Positions 34,626 through 45,714 of a stretch of DNA of 64,000 nt are shown here, piece after piece (positions within the stretch are counted from its first letter, which is position 1; every line of letters starts with the position of its first letter). Source of the stretch: Amphibalanus amphitrite (Eukaryota; Arthropoda; Thecostraca; Balanomorpha; Balanidae); contig NW_024881710.1 of NCBI RefSeq assembly GCF_019059575.1, forward strand, positions 176,001 to 240,000. The letters run 5' to 3'. The translations under genes and the position numbers were made by a program. The notes below the pieces were generated by a model. It did not search any database. It saw only the letters and a list, made by a program, of their open reading frames with translations, and was not told the origin of the DNA.

Positions 34626-35525
34626 CCCTCGCCAGTCGCCGGCACAGGGGGGGGGGGGGTGTTGATGCAAACCCCCCTAAGGTTTTTCGCGAATAACTCG
34701 CGTAAAAAGCGGCCGATCGCGACGAAACGTTCAGTACCCTCGCATTGATCAATTTTACACCTACTCTGAAAATTTCATGACCCTGACCTAAATGACCTTT
34801 GACCTGTGACCTCTTTTCCGAGACCATGTTTGGCCGGAATCGCGATTCGGCGTATGTCGGCTCGCATTAGCCGCGCGTTTGCAAGCTTTTCGTGGTTTCA
34901 AACGTTCAAACATGTGATTTGATGTTGCTCCCATACATAAGGGTGGGTGTCAAGGTCACCTGAAGGTCAGGTCAGGTCATTGACCTTTGGTGACCTCGGG
35001 TGACCTCGGTTCACTTTTTCGAGTTTTACATGTTTATAGGCTAGTTTTTGGAGCTGAATTCGAATTTAGCAACCATTTGAATATTAACGAAGTAGTTTTG
35101 GTGCCTTCGTAACAAGTTACGAAGCTGTCAGAGGCGGTTGACACGTATTACGAATACCCGTCACAACCCCTACCGGTGGACCTGACCTGACCTGACCCGA
35201 CCTGGTCTAAATGCTTGAAGACATCATCCCTGATCAAAACTAACACGATATTCGTGATCAGCACCCCGGAAAACCACATAACAGCCACACTTTACGACTT
35301 TCTAACAGGTCCCGATTTTCCCGGTTTTCTCGTCATTGACCTGACCTGGAAGGTCACCCGATGACATATGACCTTAAAATTGGGTATCATCGGCTTCCTC
35401 TCGTGACAGGCAGCACGCTCGTTTTTTCCGCGAAGCTCTAGCTCGATCAGGGGCCAAATGCGAGGGGGGGGGGGATCGTACCCTTGTGCCGTCGAAGGAC
35501 GCAAAATGGCCTGTGCCGGCGAGGG
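34626..35525 (+). mobile_element. TTAA-flanked GGTCA-rich element, intact reference copy
   Basis: TTAA at 34622-34625 and 35526-35529. Ends are CCCTCGCCAGTCGCCGGC and GTGCCGGCGAGGG. Left hairpin core is TGTTGATGCAA, right hairpin core GATCGTACCC. This continuous copy supplies the empty sites for the insertion at 24386-25280 and the MITE at 37387. The right TTAA is shared with the next element starting CCCTCGCCCGCAC. Confidence 0.85.
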
Positions 35526-35529
35526 TTAA

Positions 35530-37300
35530 CCCTCGCCCGCACATGCCATTTTCCCATCCTAGAACGCACATGGGGGGGGGGGGGGTGCCACCCCCGCGCC
35601 ATTTCGTTCCTGTTGGAGATAGAGCTTCGCGGTAAAGACCAAAAAGATTCTTTGGGAAGAGACGAATCCAATGATACCCAGTTTAACCTTCTCAGGTCAG
35701 TCATTGACCTTCCAGGTCAGGTCAAACTAAAAAATGTTGCTGTTTTGGGTCACCGTTGGATATCAAGTGCGCTGCTTATCATTTACCGATGACGATGCCG
35801 TTTTCTGGTGCCAAGCCAACTAGAACCTCTTTGTCACACTACCCGACCAGATTTTTGCTGCTGAGGTCATTTCAGGTCAAGCTAGGTCAAGGTCAATGAT
35901 ATGTGTTCGTATGTCTGTGTGTGTCTGTGTGTATAATGATGTGTGCACCGATTGTATATGTGTCCATAGTACATGAAATCATGATCTGAGAAGCTTTTAC
36001 CAAAAATCCAGTCAAAAAAACTTCACGAAAAGTAAATTCAGCTTGCCTAAAACGCAATTATTTTAGATGACCTAGGTTGACCTTGACCCTGACCTTGACC
36101 TCTGTACATCGTCGAACAACATGTTCCACGATAGGTGGGAGGTAAGCTTGGCAAAAAAGGCCGAAATCAAGGTGTCAAAAGCTCACAAGGCCCATAGCCA
36201 ACGCAAGATGTTAAGAATTGGTCATTTGGGTCATGACATGACCTGAGAAACAAGGTCATATCTCCGAAACCAAAAACCACAGAAACTTGAAATTTTCAGT
36301 GGACATCAAAAAAGGATAGAGGAGCAGCTAAACGAAAAATCAGGCTTCTAGCCTTCGCCCCAGTGGGGGGGGGGGCATATGTTACCACCCTGTCGCGTTT
36401 TTGCGTGTGAATAAAAAACCGCGGCGCGTAGCGCCACGCCGCTTGGGGTACCTTTTGGTACATTAATTTTGGACAATGTGTGAAATTTTTGACCCCAGGT
36501 CATGTCAGGTCAGGTCACCAGGTCAAGTTAACTGACCAAGCCTAAAAAAAGTTTGCAATCATGTCCAGCCTGCAGTGTTTGTCAGAAAGGTTTGAAACTT
36601 GGCGGATTGCATGCTGTTATGGGCGCCTACAATTTGTATATCTCGGATTTTTTATATCCGTGACCTAAGGTCAGGTCAGTGGCGTGACCTTTCCATTACA
36701 AGTCGATGGAGAAAAATGAAAATGCCTCTAGATCCGTGTGTACGCATCGGAACAGTCCAAATATTTCAGAATCACAATAATTTAGTCCACTCGTGATGAC
36801 CAAGGTGTCATTTTTGCTGATAGCCTCTAGACAGGTCATCCGAGGTCACTTGAGGCTACAAACAGTTTTTTGCCAATAACTCGCGATTGGAAAGAGATAG
36901 AACGCTGGGGATGGTCTCATTGTGTTTGTCTTGTTGAGACGCATCGACTGATATGCAACATGACCTTTTCCGGTAAGGTCATGACCTTGACCTGAGGTCA
37001 AATTTTCAAGTTGACCTTTCAAGGTCAAATTATAGTTCATTCGACGCGTCTCGGCGAGGGGAACACGATTCTGGCAATAGAAATGTCGTGGCTTTTTGTA
37101 GTCGAAAGTTATTGTCGAAAAACACTTTTCGTAAAAACAGCTATTTTTGGAGTTTTTGCCCTCTGGAGGCTAAACCGTTGACCTGAGGTCAATATTGATA
37201 ATGACCTTTTCAAAAGAAGTGTTCAAAAGCTATCGTTTGCTCTTCGATGCGTTTTTCTAGCTACCATAGTTCCTGAGTTAGCGGCATGTTTCGGAGACCT
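35530..37300 (+). mobile_element. Composite of GGTCA-rich TTAA-element fragments
   Basis: Starts CCCTCGCCCGCAC directly at the TTAA shared with the previous element and has a hairpin with core GTGCCAC near 35573-35596. A second internal end-like site (CCTTCGCCCCAGTGGGG with a long G-run, about 36352-36375) begins another fragment. From about 36505 the sequence follows the host element of 6485-13670 without its insertions. A short TG microsatellite lies at 35911-35935. Non-coding. Confidence 0.6.
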
Positions 37301-38066
37301 TGACACCCACCCTAATGCATGGGAGCAACATCATATCCCAAGTTTAAATGCTTGAAACCACGAAAAGACTGCAAACGCTCGGCTAAAGGCCGCCCCACAC
37401 TGGAACTCGCATGCGGGTTGCGAGTTTGCGGGTTTTGAGTTTGCGGGCATAATACTAATTTACAGAGTGAATAGACCGTTCCCTTATGGTAACTTCATGA
37501 ATGCAGTGAAGCCGGTACACCTTCAGAAACTTACAATATAGTCGCAACACTAGCGCAACGAACCAAAATTCGACTTCAACGAAAAACCCGCAAACCTCGC
37601 AGAACTCGCAGACCTCGCTGCGAGGGAAATCGAAAATTGACTAAAATTCAACTTTTGGAATGCGATGCAAGGTCGCTCGCAAGCTAAAAACATGCAGACT
37701 CGCTTGTTATGGAAGTGTGGGTCACTCAGCTTAGATTCCTATTTGATTTTGAAGAAACCGCAAAACCCAAAAACTCGCAACCCGCATGCGAGATCCAGTG
37801 TGGGGCGGCCTTAATGCGAGCCGACGTAGGCCGAATTGCGATTCCGGCTAAACCTGGTCTCGAAAAGTAACTCACAGGTCAAAGGTCATTTGGGTCAGGG
37901 TCATGAAATTTTCAGAGTTGGTGTGAAATTGATAAACGCGAGGGTACTGAAAGTTGCGTCGCAATCAGCCGCTTTTTGCGCGACTTATTTGCGAAAAACC
38001 GAGAGGAGTCCGTTCGACTCCCTCCCCCCTCCCGCACCTCTCCGATATGTACCTATGCAGGGGAGG
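37300..38066 (+). mobile_element. Truncated GGTCA-rich TTAA element carrying a nested MITE
   Basis: Aligns with 24956-25280 and, inverted, with 34640-34950, from CCTTGACACCCACCCTAATG to a right end GGGGAGGG followed by TTAT. It is broken by the MITE at 37387-37811. The left part is lost at the junction with the preceding fragment. Confidence 0.65.
37387..37811. mobile_element. Harbinger-type MITE with 3-bp TAA duplication
   Basis: Inverted ends AGGCCGCCCCACACTGGAAC and GATCCAGTGTGGGGCGGCCT, flanked by TAA on both sides. Related copies without the insert read GCGGCTAATGCGAG (about 25040) and, inverted, CTCGCATTAGCCGC (about 34861), so the empty site is known. Arms continue with CTCGCATGCGGGTTGCGAGT and its complement. 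A three-base TWA target points to PIF/Harbinger. Confidence 0.85.
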
Positions 38067-38198
38067 GTTATGGTATGGCTCAGATCGCCTGTTTTTGTTT
38101 TTGTTTTTTCTTTTGTTAAAAAAATCATGGTCTCAGGGCTGTGACGAAAAACAAGTGGCCTAAATCCGGTGAGAAAACAGGATTTGGGGGTACCCTAG

Positions 38199-38356
38199 CA
38201 GAGGCGGATCCAGCTCAGTTTTTTTTTGGGGGGGGGGCAAACCATAACATTTTATCGATTCTTTCCATGCATCGTCCATAGGCGTAATGTTAAAATTATG
38301 CCGTTTGGGGGGGGGGGCAAATGCCCATTTTGCCCCCCCCCCTGGATCCGCCACTG
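38199..38356. mobile_element. hAT-type MITE copy B
   Basis: Same element as 19783-19940: ends CAGAGGCGGATCCAG and CTGGATCCGCCACTG, here with a different perfect 8-bp duplication, TACCCTAG (38191-38198, 38357-38364). The two copies differ only in small changes and run lengths, so the family moved fairly recently. Confidence 0.9.
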
Positions 38357-39159
38357 TACCCTAGGTTTGGCTCCTTCAGTCTTTGCCCCCCCCCCCCGTT
38401 AGGGTCCTACGCGCACGCAGCTCCTATTTAGGATCTCACATCGGCCTCTGAGCTCGGATGGCTCATGCATCATTTCTATTGAGCAGTATTACAGGTGTGT
38501 CTCTGTCATTCAAAGTTGTTACATCAAAATCACATATGTGGCTGACGGCTCTATTGCTGGAGGGCCACTCTTTTGCTGGAGGGCCGTACACTCATTTAAG
38601 CTGTATTTCTTATCGCTTTTGCTATAGCAAACGATAATTGTTTTTTGCAAACGATAATTGTTACGGAGCGAGCGAAGCGAGCGTAGTCTTTCCTTAAGCC
38701 CCGGTCCCACTAGGCGATGCGACCACTTACGACCGCCCACGATCGGTGGTCGGCAAAAGGTTGTCGCAATTCTTCAAGAGCTCGTACGATTAGATGTTGA
38801 TATGAACGACTTGTCTTCAGACGTCGCGAGGTCATTTTGGTCGCCAAGAGGTTTTTGATGATGCACTAAAAACCTCCTGGCGACCGATTTGGTCGCAAAG
38901 AGTTCGCGAGAAACCGCAACAAGTATTTCATTGTTCGCTAGTAGGAGGGCGAGTATCGCACGACAGGTTTCGGTGGTCACGGGCAGTCGGGAGCGGTCGG
39001 CGGTCGTATGCAAGTCGCCGATAATCGCACGACGTTCTTCCCAACATCAGCAACCAGTCGCGAGACCACCAAGGTTCGATCGCCGAGCAATCGCAAGATG
39101 GTGGCCGATTGCACGGCACTAGTCGGCAATTAGTCGACGACAGTGGTACGGACATCTCA

Positions 39160-39668
39160 AGGCCGTGTTACACTGCCGAATTTTGGCCACGACCCTGTCG
39201 CCGAATCACGTCGTGTAGGAAATCGGCGAACAGTTCACCGACAGAGGCGAACAGTTCGCCGACAGAGCCCGATTTGCAGAAAACGGATGGGGGGCCCCCC
39301 TAATCGTGCGCGGGTCGAAGCTGATCCATGATTCGGCGAACATCGCGAATGAATGGCGAATCTGTTGCGAATAGTCGGCGATACCTTGGCAACAAGTCGA
39401 CGCACGCAGCGACATGTCGGCGGCGACTCGGCGACTGTTTGGCGATCATGTTCGGTTATTATAAATTCGGCGAACGGCCACGAAATTTTCATTTTTCATG
39501 AAATATTCGTGGCGGTCGTGACGAACCGTAAAAGTCGCGCGGTGGACACCGACTGATCTGCGAAATGCCAAGACCGTGGAAGAAAGATTCCGAATCGGTC
39601 GGCGACATAGGATGACTTGCATATTCGTGCACATTCGTGTACCAAAATTCGGCAGTGTAACAAGGGCT
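39160..39668. mobile_element. MITE with TCA 3-bp flanks
   Basis: Termini AGGCCGTGTTACACTGCCGA and TCGGCAGTGTAACAAGGGCT are inverted with one or two mismatches, then ATTTTGG/CCAAAAT. TCA lies on both sides. The interior is built of GGCGAACAG/CGGCGA repeats. It shares the pattern AGGCC...ACACT with the MITEs at 37387 and 43141, so a Harbinger-type origin is likely. Confidence 0.7.
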
Positions 39669-39987
39669 TCAGATCTCATACCGACCCTTATCACACGGCC
39701 GCGAACATAGTGCTCTCACTTTGAGATCAGCCGTAGACGATGAAGGGGATGCGTAAAAAAATCGTCCATTTCCAGTAGATTTTCAAATAAAAACAGCGCA
39801 AGAAGAGATAAGAAATGATGCACCGCCTACTATATAGTGCCACTCACGAGTCGGAGGCGGGATCCGACTCAAAAATACCGACCATTCCAGGCGGCCCAGC
39901 TCCAGAACACGAGGGACACGACACGGAACGTGACCGAGAAAAAGAAAATTGCTGAAAAGTTGACTCTGGAAAAGAACGAGATCTTAA

Positions 39988-40885
39988 CCATCGCCGGACA
40001 TATTGGTTTTCTTCTACGCGCCGGCCGAGAGGGGGGGGGGGCTGGTACGACCCCCCTCCCCGTTTCGCCTCTGATGGAGCTAGCGCGTCTCAGGAAAAAC
40101 AAGCGTGTGCGCCGTTACGAGATACAGTTATTGACACCCGATTATAAGGTCCTAGACTCCTAGGTCAACCGGTGACCTCTTACGTCAGGTCAAGTGCCAT
40201 AGTTATGGGTTCAGTTTTTGATGAATAACTTGGCTAAAAGAGGCCGCAAAGCCGCGATTTTGACATCATCGTGTTCGCCTTGTTGAGACTTGTCGAATGA
40301 TATACTTTTTGTTGGGACTGAACTCAGGTCACGGTCAGGCCAGGGCTTACAGGTCACGAAGTTTGTCGAATGAGGTCATGTCGCATATCTTTTAAATTGG
40401 CAGGTCTTCTTAAGTCCATTGGTGGCTCTCCCGACTCGCTAGTTCAATTGGATCGGGAGTTATTGACGAAAAACTAATATGACCCTAGTGACGTCATTAA
40501 TGACGTCACGCAAGGTCAACAATGCAAAAGTGACGCATCAAACTTGCAAGGAGTGCATGGAATTACGATTCGATATGCTTGGGGTTGGGACAGCTTAAGA
40601 TCTTTCCCGGCGTCAAAATACCAGTTTTTGTTTTCCCCCATTGACTTGAAATGGTGAGGTCACGTATCCGACCTTTCGTCATGTGACCTTTAGGAAAATC
40701 TGAAATGTACAAGGTGTGAGACCACTACTACGTCCTGTAAGTTTAATCTCCTTGTGAAAGCTCCTCTGGCACTGAGAGCGTTGCGAAGTTGCGACCTCTG
40801 AAGATCGTGCAGAGGTTCACTTCTGACGCCATAGGTCGATGACCTGACCTGACCCGAAAATGCGGCTGGTGTCAAAATATAACCT
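39988..40885 (+). mobile_element. Truncated GGTCA-rich TTAA element (CCATCGCCGG end)
   Basis: Preceded by TTAA (39984-39987), starts CCATCGCCGGACATATTGG and follows 30892-31800 throughout, including the hairpin G-run/TGGTACGACCC/C-run and the paired TGACGTCA sites near 40490-40510. Homology ends near 40885 without a right terminus. Confidence 0.7.
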
Positions 40886-42105
40886 GCCGATTTTCAAAAT
40901 TCGAATGGCATTCGATTCCCTCAACGTGATCTACATTTTGAAGAAAGAAAGTCCCAAAAACGCAAATAGGTAGGGAGGGGGATAGAAACTACACATTTCA
41001 GATGCTTTTTCAACTCCTCACCATGGTCATGTTTTTCAACCAATTTTGACGCAACTACTGCCGATCGATGCAGGATGAATCAGAATTTGACATGTATTAC
41101 AAAAATAAGCATTTCGAAAATTAATAGCCGGATTCCTACAGGTTATGAAATTTGGAGGCACATGAAATACATAATCAATCGGATGTTTTGTTGGTGCTGT
41201 CACCAAAACGGGCTGGCAAATTAATAATCTCATTATGATACAAAACAAAAACGTGTGATAAAATGCCTAAATTAGATTGAATATTCATAGGCGGCATCAG
41301 GGCACCGAAGGTGGAAGGTGACATTTACCTTCTCTCCTTTTCCCTGTAACCGCCTACGATCCGTTTCTTGTTCACTTATAAAGCTGTTATACCTACAAAT
41401 AATGTTGATATGCCTACATAATGAATAATTACAGTTATAATGCATCAGCATCGTGAATCGTGATCCTTAACTAAATGACTCGCTTCACGAATAGGACCTC
41501 CCGACTCCCCATGCCCTGGAACCGCCCCTGATAAAGATATCAGCTTTAAATTTTCAGCAAAAGTGCCCAGCTTAGTTTTAAGAAACGTCAGAAAATTTCG
41601 GCATCCTAGCTCCAGCCGTTTCGAAGATATTCCCGAAAAGCCTCATGGATAGATGTAAACAACCCCCCCCCCCCCTGCCACTAATATGGTTAGCGGAACA
41701 TCCGCTCTTTACCAATCGTGCGGCAATCGGCGATAGGTCTTGAACAGATCTTCAATCGTCGGCGGCCAGTCGTTACCTATCGCATGACGTACTCACGGCT
41801 GTCACCGAGTTTCGCACGTCATTCGTGCGACTCATGCCCCAATTTTTTGCTTGGTTCGGCAAACTTCGTACGATGGTCTGCCACCGCTTGTGCGATTAGT
41901 CGTGCGATGATTGCCGACCCTTTATATATGTGACCGTAATTGCGATGGATCTGCAGCATTCGGTGATGGTCGGCGGTGGTCGGCAATGATTTGGGTCGTA
42001 GGCGGTCGTAAGTGGTCGCGACGCCTAGTGGGACCGGGGCATAATGCCCCGGTCCCTCAACGTGATCTATGAGCGTGATCAACGTGATCAAAATCAACGT
42101 GAGTA

Positions 42106-42131
42106 TGAGCGGCCGGCCGGCCGGCCGGCCG
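42106..42131. repeat. (GGCC)n tract
   Basis: A short run of alternating GGCC/CCGG tetramers. Self-complementary simple repeat. Confidence 0.8.
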
Positions 42132-42414
42132 TGCGGACGCTTTTGCGAGGCTTATATCTCAGCAGTCAGCAACCACTTGACCTATTTACATGCGGTAATT
42201 TTTGTAGGGTAGCTTCATTCCTTCTACCAAGTATTGGACTATTCCCGATGCATGTGGGTGACCCCTTATGCACGTGCCACGTGCAAAACGAAGAGGTGTC
42301 AGTTTTGCAATTGTTGCAATATCTCGGTAACTAGTCGGCCGATTGCGCTGAAAGTTGGCATGTAGATAGGCACCCACTAGGCACTGCATATCCATGTGCC
42401 AGAGTTGGGGTGCT

Positions 42415-42680
42415 GCTGCACGTGCGCACGTGCAGGGGTCGTTTCCAGATCTCGAGAACGGCTGGACCGATGGCGCTCAAATTTGGTACACGATTAGGGA
42501 CCAGTTAGTAGGGTGCCGTGCACAAGTCAGTTGGGACCTCTTTTGCACGTGCGCACGTGCAGGGTGCCGCTTCCAGATCTCGAGAACGGCTGGGCCGATT
42601 GTGCTCAAATTTGGCACATCGCTAGAAACCGGTCAGTAGGGTGCCGTGCACAAGTCAGTTGGAGGTACCCCCTCGAAATT
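42415..42680. repeat. Two tandem copies of a 127-130 bp unit
   Basis: Units of about 127 bp start with CACGTGCGCACGTGCAGGG (about 42418 and 42546) and share TTCCAGATCTCGAGAACGGC, CTCAAATTTGG and GGTGCCGTGCACAAGTCAGT. A diverged relative precedes them (42300-42370). Open frames through the array are incidental. Confidence 0.8.
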
Positions 42681-42744
42681 TCGCACGTGCAAGACTCACC
42701 CCCTCGCTCGCTCCGTTGGTCGCCCCAAAAGGCGCTATACCTAC

Positions 42745-43012
42745 TGGTTTTTTAACAGCGATATATCGCTGTTAAAAAACAATTATCGTTACCTATCGTT
42801 GTATCGTTTATCGTTTCGTTATCGCTGTTAAAAACAATTATCGTTATCGTTTTATCGCTTATCGTTTCGTTATCGCTGTTAAAAACAATTATCGTTATCA
42901 TGTTATTGTTTTATAGCTATCGCTGCTTTTTTTAACGTTTATCGTTTATCGTTATCGCAAACCTTTCTTATCGTTTTATCGTTATCGCAGGTCCGAAAAT
43001 TAGTTATCGCGG
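42745..43012. repeat. Degenerate (TTATCG)n repeat
   Basis: Repeated words TATCGTT, TTTATCG and CGCTGTTAAAAACAATTATC. The last recurs three times at about 38-65 bp intervals and includes the near-palindrome TTTTTAACAGCGATATATCG. Simple-sequence expansion. Confidence 0.75.
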
Positions 43013-43561
43013 ATAGCACTGCAAATAGGTTCCACCGCAAAAGTCTCGTTGTGAAAACGGCGGGCAAGGTAAGGGTTGGCTTTTGTGGGCAAGACGTACA
43101 TACCTTTGTTTTGTAAATGCTGGTCCAGGCAAGATTCTTAAGGCCTGGCTACACTATGCGTTTTCTGCGTGCGTTTTTGCAGGTTTGCGTGTTTTGCGTA
43201 ATATCGTTCTAGGAAAAAAGTTATAAACAATATAATTTTTACTTTGGTTATATACAAAAGCTAAATATAACTCTAAGGTAACTAAAATTTAAGGTGAAAA
43301 ACATCACAAAAACGTAATATCGTTCAGTGGCGCAGCCAGGGGGGGGGTGAAAGGGGTGAGATCTCACCCCCCTCTCTTATCCTTGGGGCCCACCGTCGAT
43401 TCGAACTGTAACATTATGCAGACGGACAATAAGTTAGCTAACAAAAAAAAAAGGTTTTGTCAGGTTTCGGAAGGTCCGTCAATGGACTGAGAAACAGTTT
43501 TCAGGTCTGATAGCCCCTCTTTAGGATTTATAGTCCCATTTTATGTTTAAGAGGATACATT

Positions 43562-44882
43562 CAAGGCCCGAAAGAACCAATCCAAGACCTAGGAGGGCCC
43601 GTTCCAGGGCATGAGAGGGTCCATTTCAGGCCTGTGAGGGCCCATTTCAGACCTGAGGGGGCCCATTTCAAGCTTGAGAGAGCCCATTTCAGGTCCTAGA
43701 GGGCCTGTTTGATGCCTGAGAGGGCCCATTTCAGTCCTGAGAGGGGCCCATTTCAGGCCCAAGAGCGACCATTGCAGACCTGAAAGGGCCCATTTCAGGC
43801 CTGAGAGGGCCCATTTCAAGCTTGAGAGGGCCCATTTCAGGTCCTAGAGGGCCTGTTTGATGCCTGAGAGGGCCCATTTCAGGACTGAGAGGGGCCCATT
43901 TCAGGACTGAGAGGGGCCATTTCAGTCCTGAGAGGGGCCCATTTCAGTCCTGAGAGGGCCCATTTCAAGCTTGAGAGGGCCCATTTCAGGCCCTAGAGGG
44001 CCTGTTTGATGCCTGAGAGGGCCCATTTCAGACCTGAGAGGGGCCATTTCAGGCCCAAGAGCGACCATTGCAGACCTGAAAGGGCCCATTTCAGGCCTGA
44101 GAGGGCCCATTTCAAGCTTGAGAGGGCCCATTTCAGGTCCTAGAGGGCCTGTCTGATGCCTGAGAGGGCCCATTTCAGGACTGAGAGGGGCCCATTTCAG
44201 GACTGAGAGGGCCCATTTCAGTCCTGAGAGGGCCCATTTCAGGACTGAGAGGGCCCATTTCAAGCTTGAGAGGGCCCATTTCAGGTCCTAGAGGGCCTGT
44301 TTGATGCCTGAGAGGGCCCATTTCAGGACTGAGAGGGGCCCATTTCAGGCCTGAGAGGGCCCATTTCAAGCTTGAGAGGGCATATTTCAGGTCCTAGAGG
44401 GCCTGTTTGATGCCTGAGAGGGCCCATTTCAGACCTGAGAGGGGTTCATTTCAGGCCCAAGAGCGACCATTGCAGACCTGAAAGGGCCCATTTCAGGCCT
44501 GAGAGGGCCCATTTCAAGCTTGAGAGGGCCCATTTCAGGTCGTAGAGGGCCTGTTTGATGCCTGAGAGGGCCCACTTCAGGCCTGAGAGGGCTTATTTCA
44601 GGCCTGTGAGGGCCAATTTTGGGCCTGAGGGATCCCTTCTCAAGCTTGAGAGATCCTAATTCAGGCCATAGAGGGCCTGTTTAAGGCCTGAGAAGGCTAA
44701 TTTCAGGCCTGAGATGGGCCCATTCGTGGCCTGAGTCCTGAGAGGGTCAATTTTAGGCATGAGAGAGCCCATTTCAGGTCTGAGAGGGTCCATTTTAGGT
44801 CTGTGAGGGCCCATTTTAGATCTGAGATGGCCCATTTCAGGCCTGAGAGGGCCCATTTGAAGCATAAGAGGGCCCATTTCAT
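43562..44882. repeat. 21-bp satellite with 148-bp higher-order repeat
   Basis: Tandem units of about 21 bp (GAGAGGGCCCATTTCAGGCCT). Variant units recur in fixed order, so a higher-order unit of seven monomers can be read. AAGCTT appears once per higher-order unit, at 43670, 43818, 43967, 44116, 44262, 44368, 44516 and 44642, giving spacings of 148, 149, 149, 146, 106, 148 and 126 bp. The two short steps equal five and six monomers. Units beyond about 44600 are more diverged. Methionine/proline-rich open frames on the minus strand are by-products of the 21-bp period. Confidence 0.95.
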
Positions 44883-44921
44883 TTTTATGACGTGGTTTTT
44901 ATGACTTTTTCGGAGACAAAA

Positions 44922-45005
44922 CAAGTTAAGTTCCTGAACTCGGTCTGTTCAACGGTGTGTATGATTAACCGCAACTCTATCCATTGAGCTATCAACGGTG
45001 TGATA
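44922..45005 (-). repeat. tRNA-like SINE or tRNA pseudogene remnant
   Basis: On the minus strand TTGATAGCTCAATGGATAGA resembles a tRNA 5' arm with an A box, and GAGTTCAGGAACT some 50 bp later resembles a degenerate B box. Pairing of the acceptor arm is poor. Lies within the hAT element. Confidence 0.4.
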
Positions 45006-45714
45006 TTCAGTCCACTTTTATAGAGAACGGAACACTTAGAGAAACAGGTCGAACGGCCCGCCGACAATGCATTTCGTCGCCAGCCCGCCGTCGTTTTCAT
45101 GGCAACGAACGGCTTGTTTACGAAATGTGGCGTTTGTCAAACAGCTGATACGCTCCAGTCTAGGTTACCCCATAGGCAACCATGAACTAAGGTTATATTG
45201 CATCCCTATCCTTGGACAAGCCTTGATATTGAACACGCACTTGTTATTTCAATGTCGAGAAATACTATAAGTCTTGCATTCTATTTTCATAACGGGTTTT
45301 AAAAACCAGACACATATAACATAATAACATTATATAATAGATGCAACGAGCTAAAATTGCTCAATGTAAATGGCAGATAAAATCACTCTAAACATCTACA
45401 TTAATTATTTTATTATGTTCTTGGAATTGCCAACTATAAAGCAGAAGTCAGAACTAAACAATACCCATTCGCAAGTGTCTCAATCTTGCCTTGTTCCATT
45501 ACCGGAAAATTGAGCGTGCTGCGCCCAACGAAACGTAGGCCGTAGCGATTGGTATTTTGCTTCAACCCTCGCCCGCCCTGGCATTCTATGACCGTGGCAG
45601 GGCCGGGGGGGGGGGGGGTCGATGCAACCTCCCTAAGGTTTTTTTGAAGATAGCGTAAAAACGTTAGTAAGATATATATATATATAACGCCTGATTTTTT
45701 GTACTGCATTTCAG

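Larger units (their letters stand above)
38698..42040. mobile_element. 3.3 kb element with GCCCCGGTCCCACTAGGCG inverted ends
   Basis: The left end GCCCCGGTCCCACTAGGCG continues with GACCACTTACGACCGCC; the right end carries the reverse complement (GGCGGTCGTAAGTGGTCGCG, then CGCCTAGTGGGACCGGGGC). Between them are GGTCGGC/GATTGCCGAC-type repeats, a nested MITE (39160-39668) and a nested truncated GGTCA element (39988-40885). The right tip abuts a second, inverted tip (GCCCCGGTCCC at 42046). No transposase recognised; target duplication not resolved. Confidence 0.65.

Noticed and set aside
43589..44369. Minus-strand frames with MKWALSGLKWAL/EMGPLRPEM repeats
   Set aside because: Satellite with a 21-bp (7-codon) period stays open by chance; no start context, splice sites or homology.
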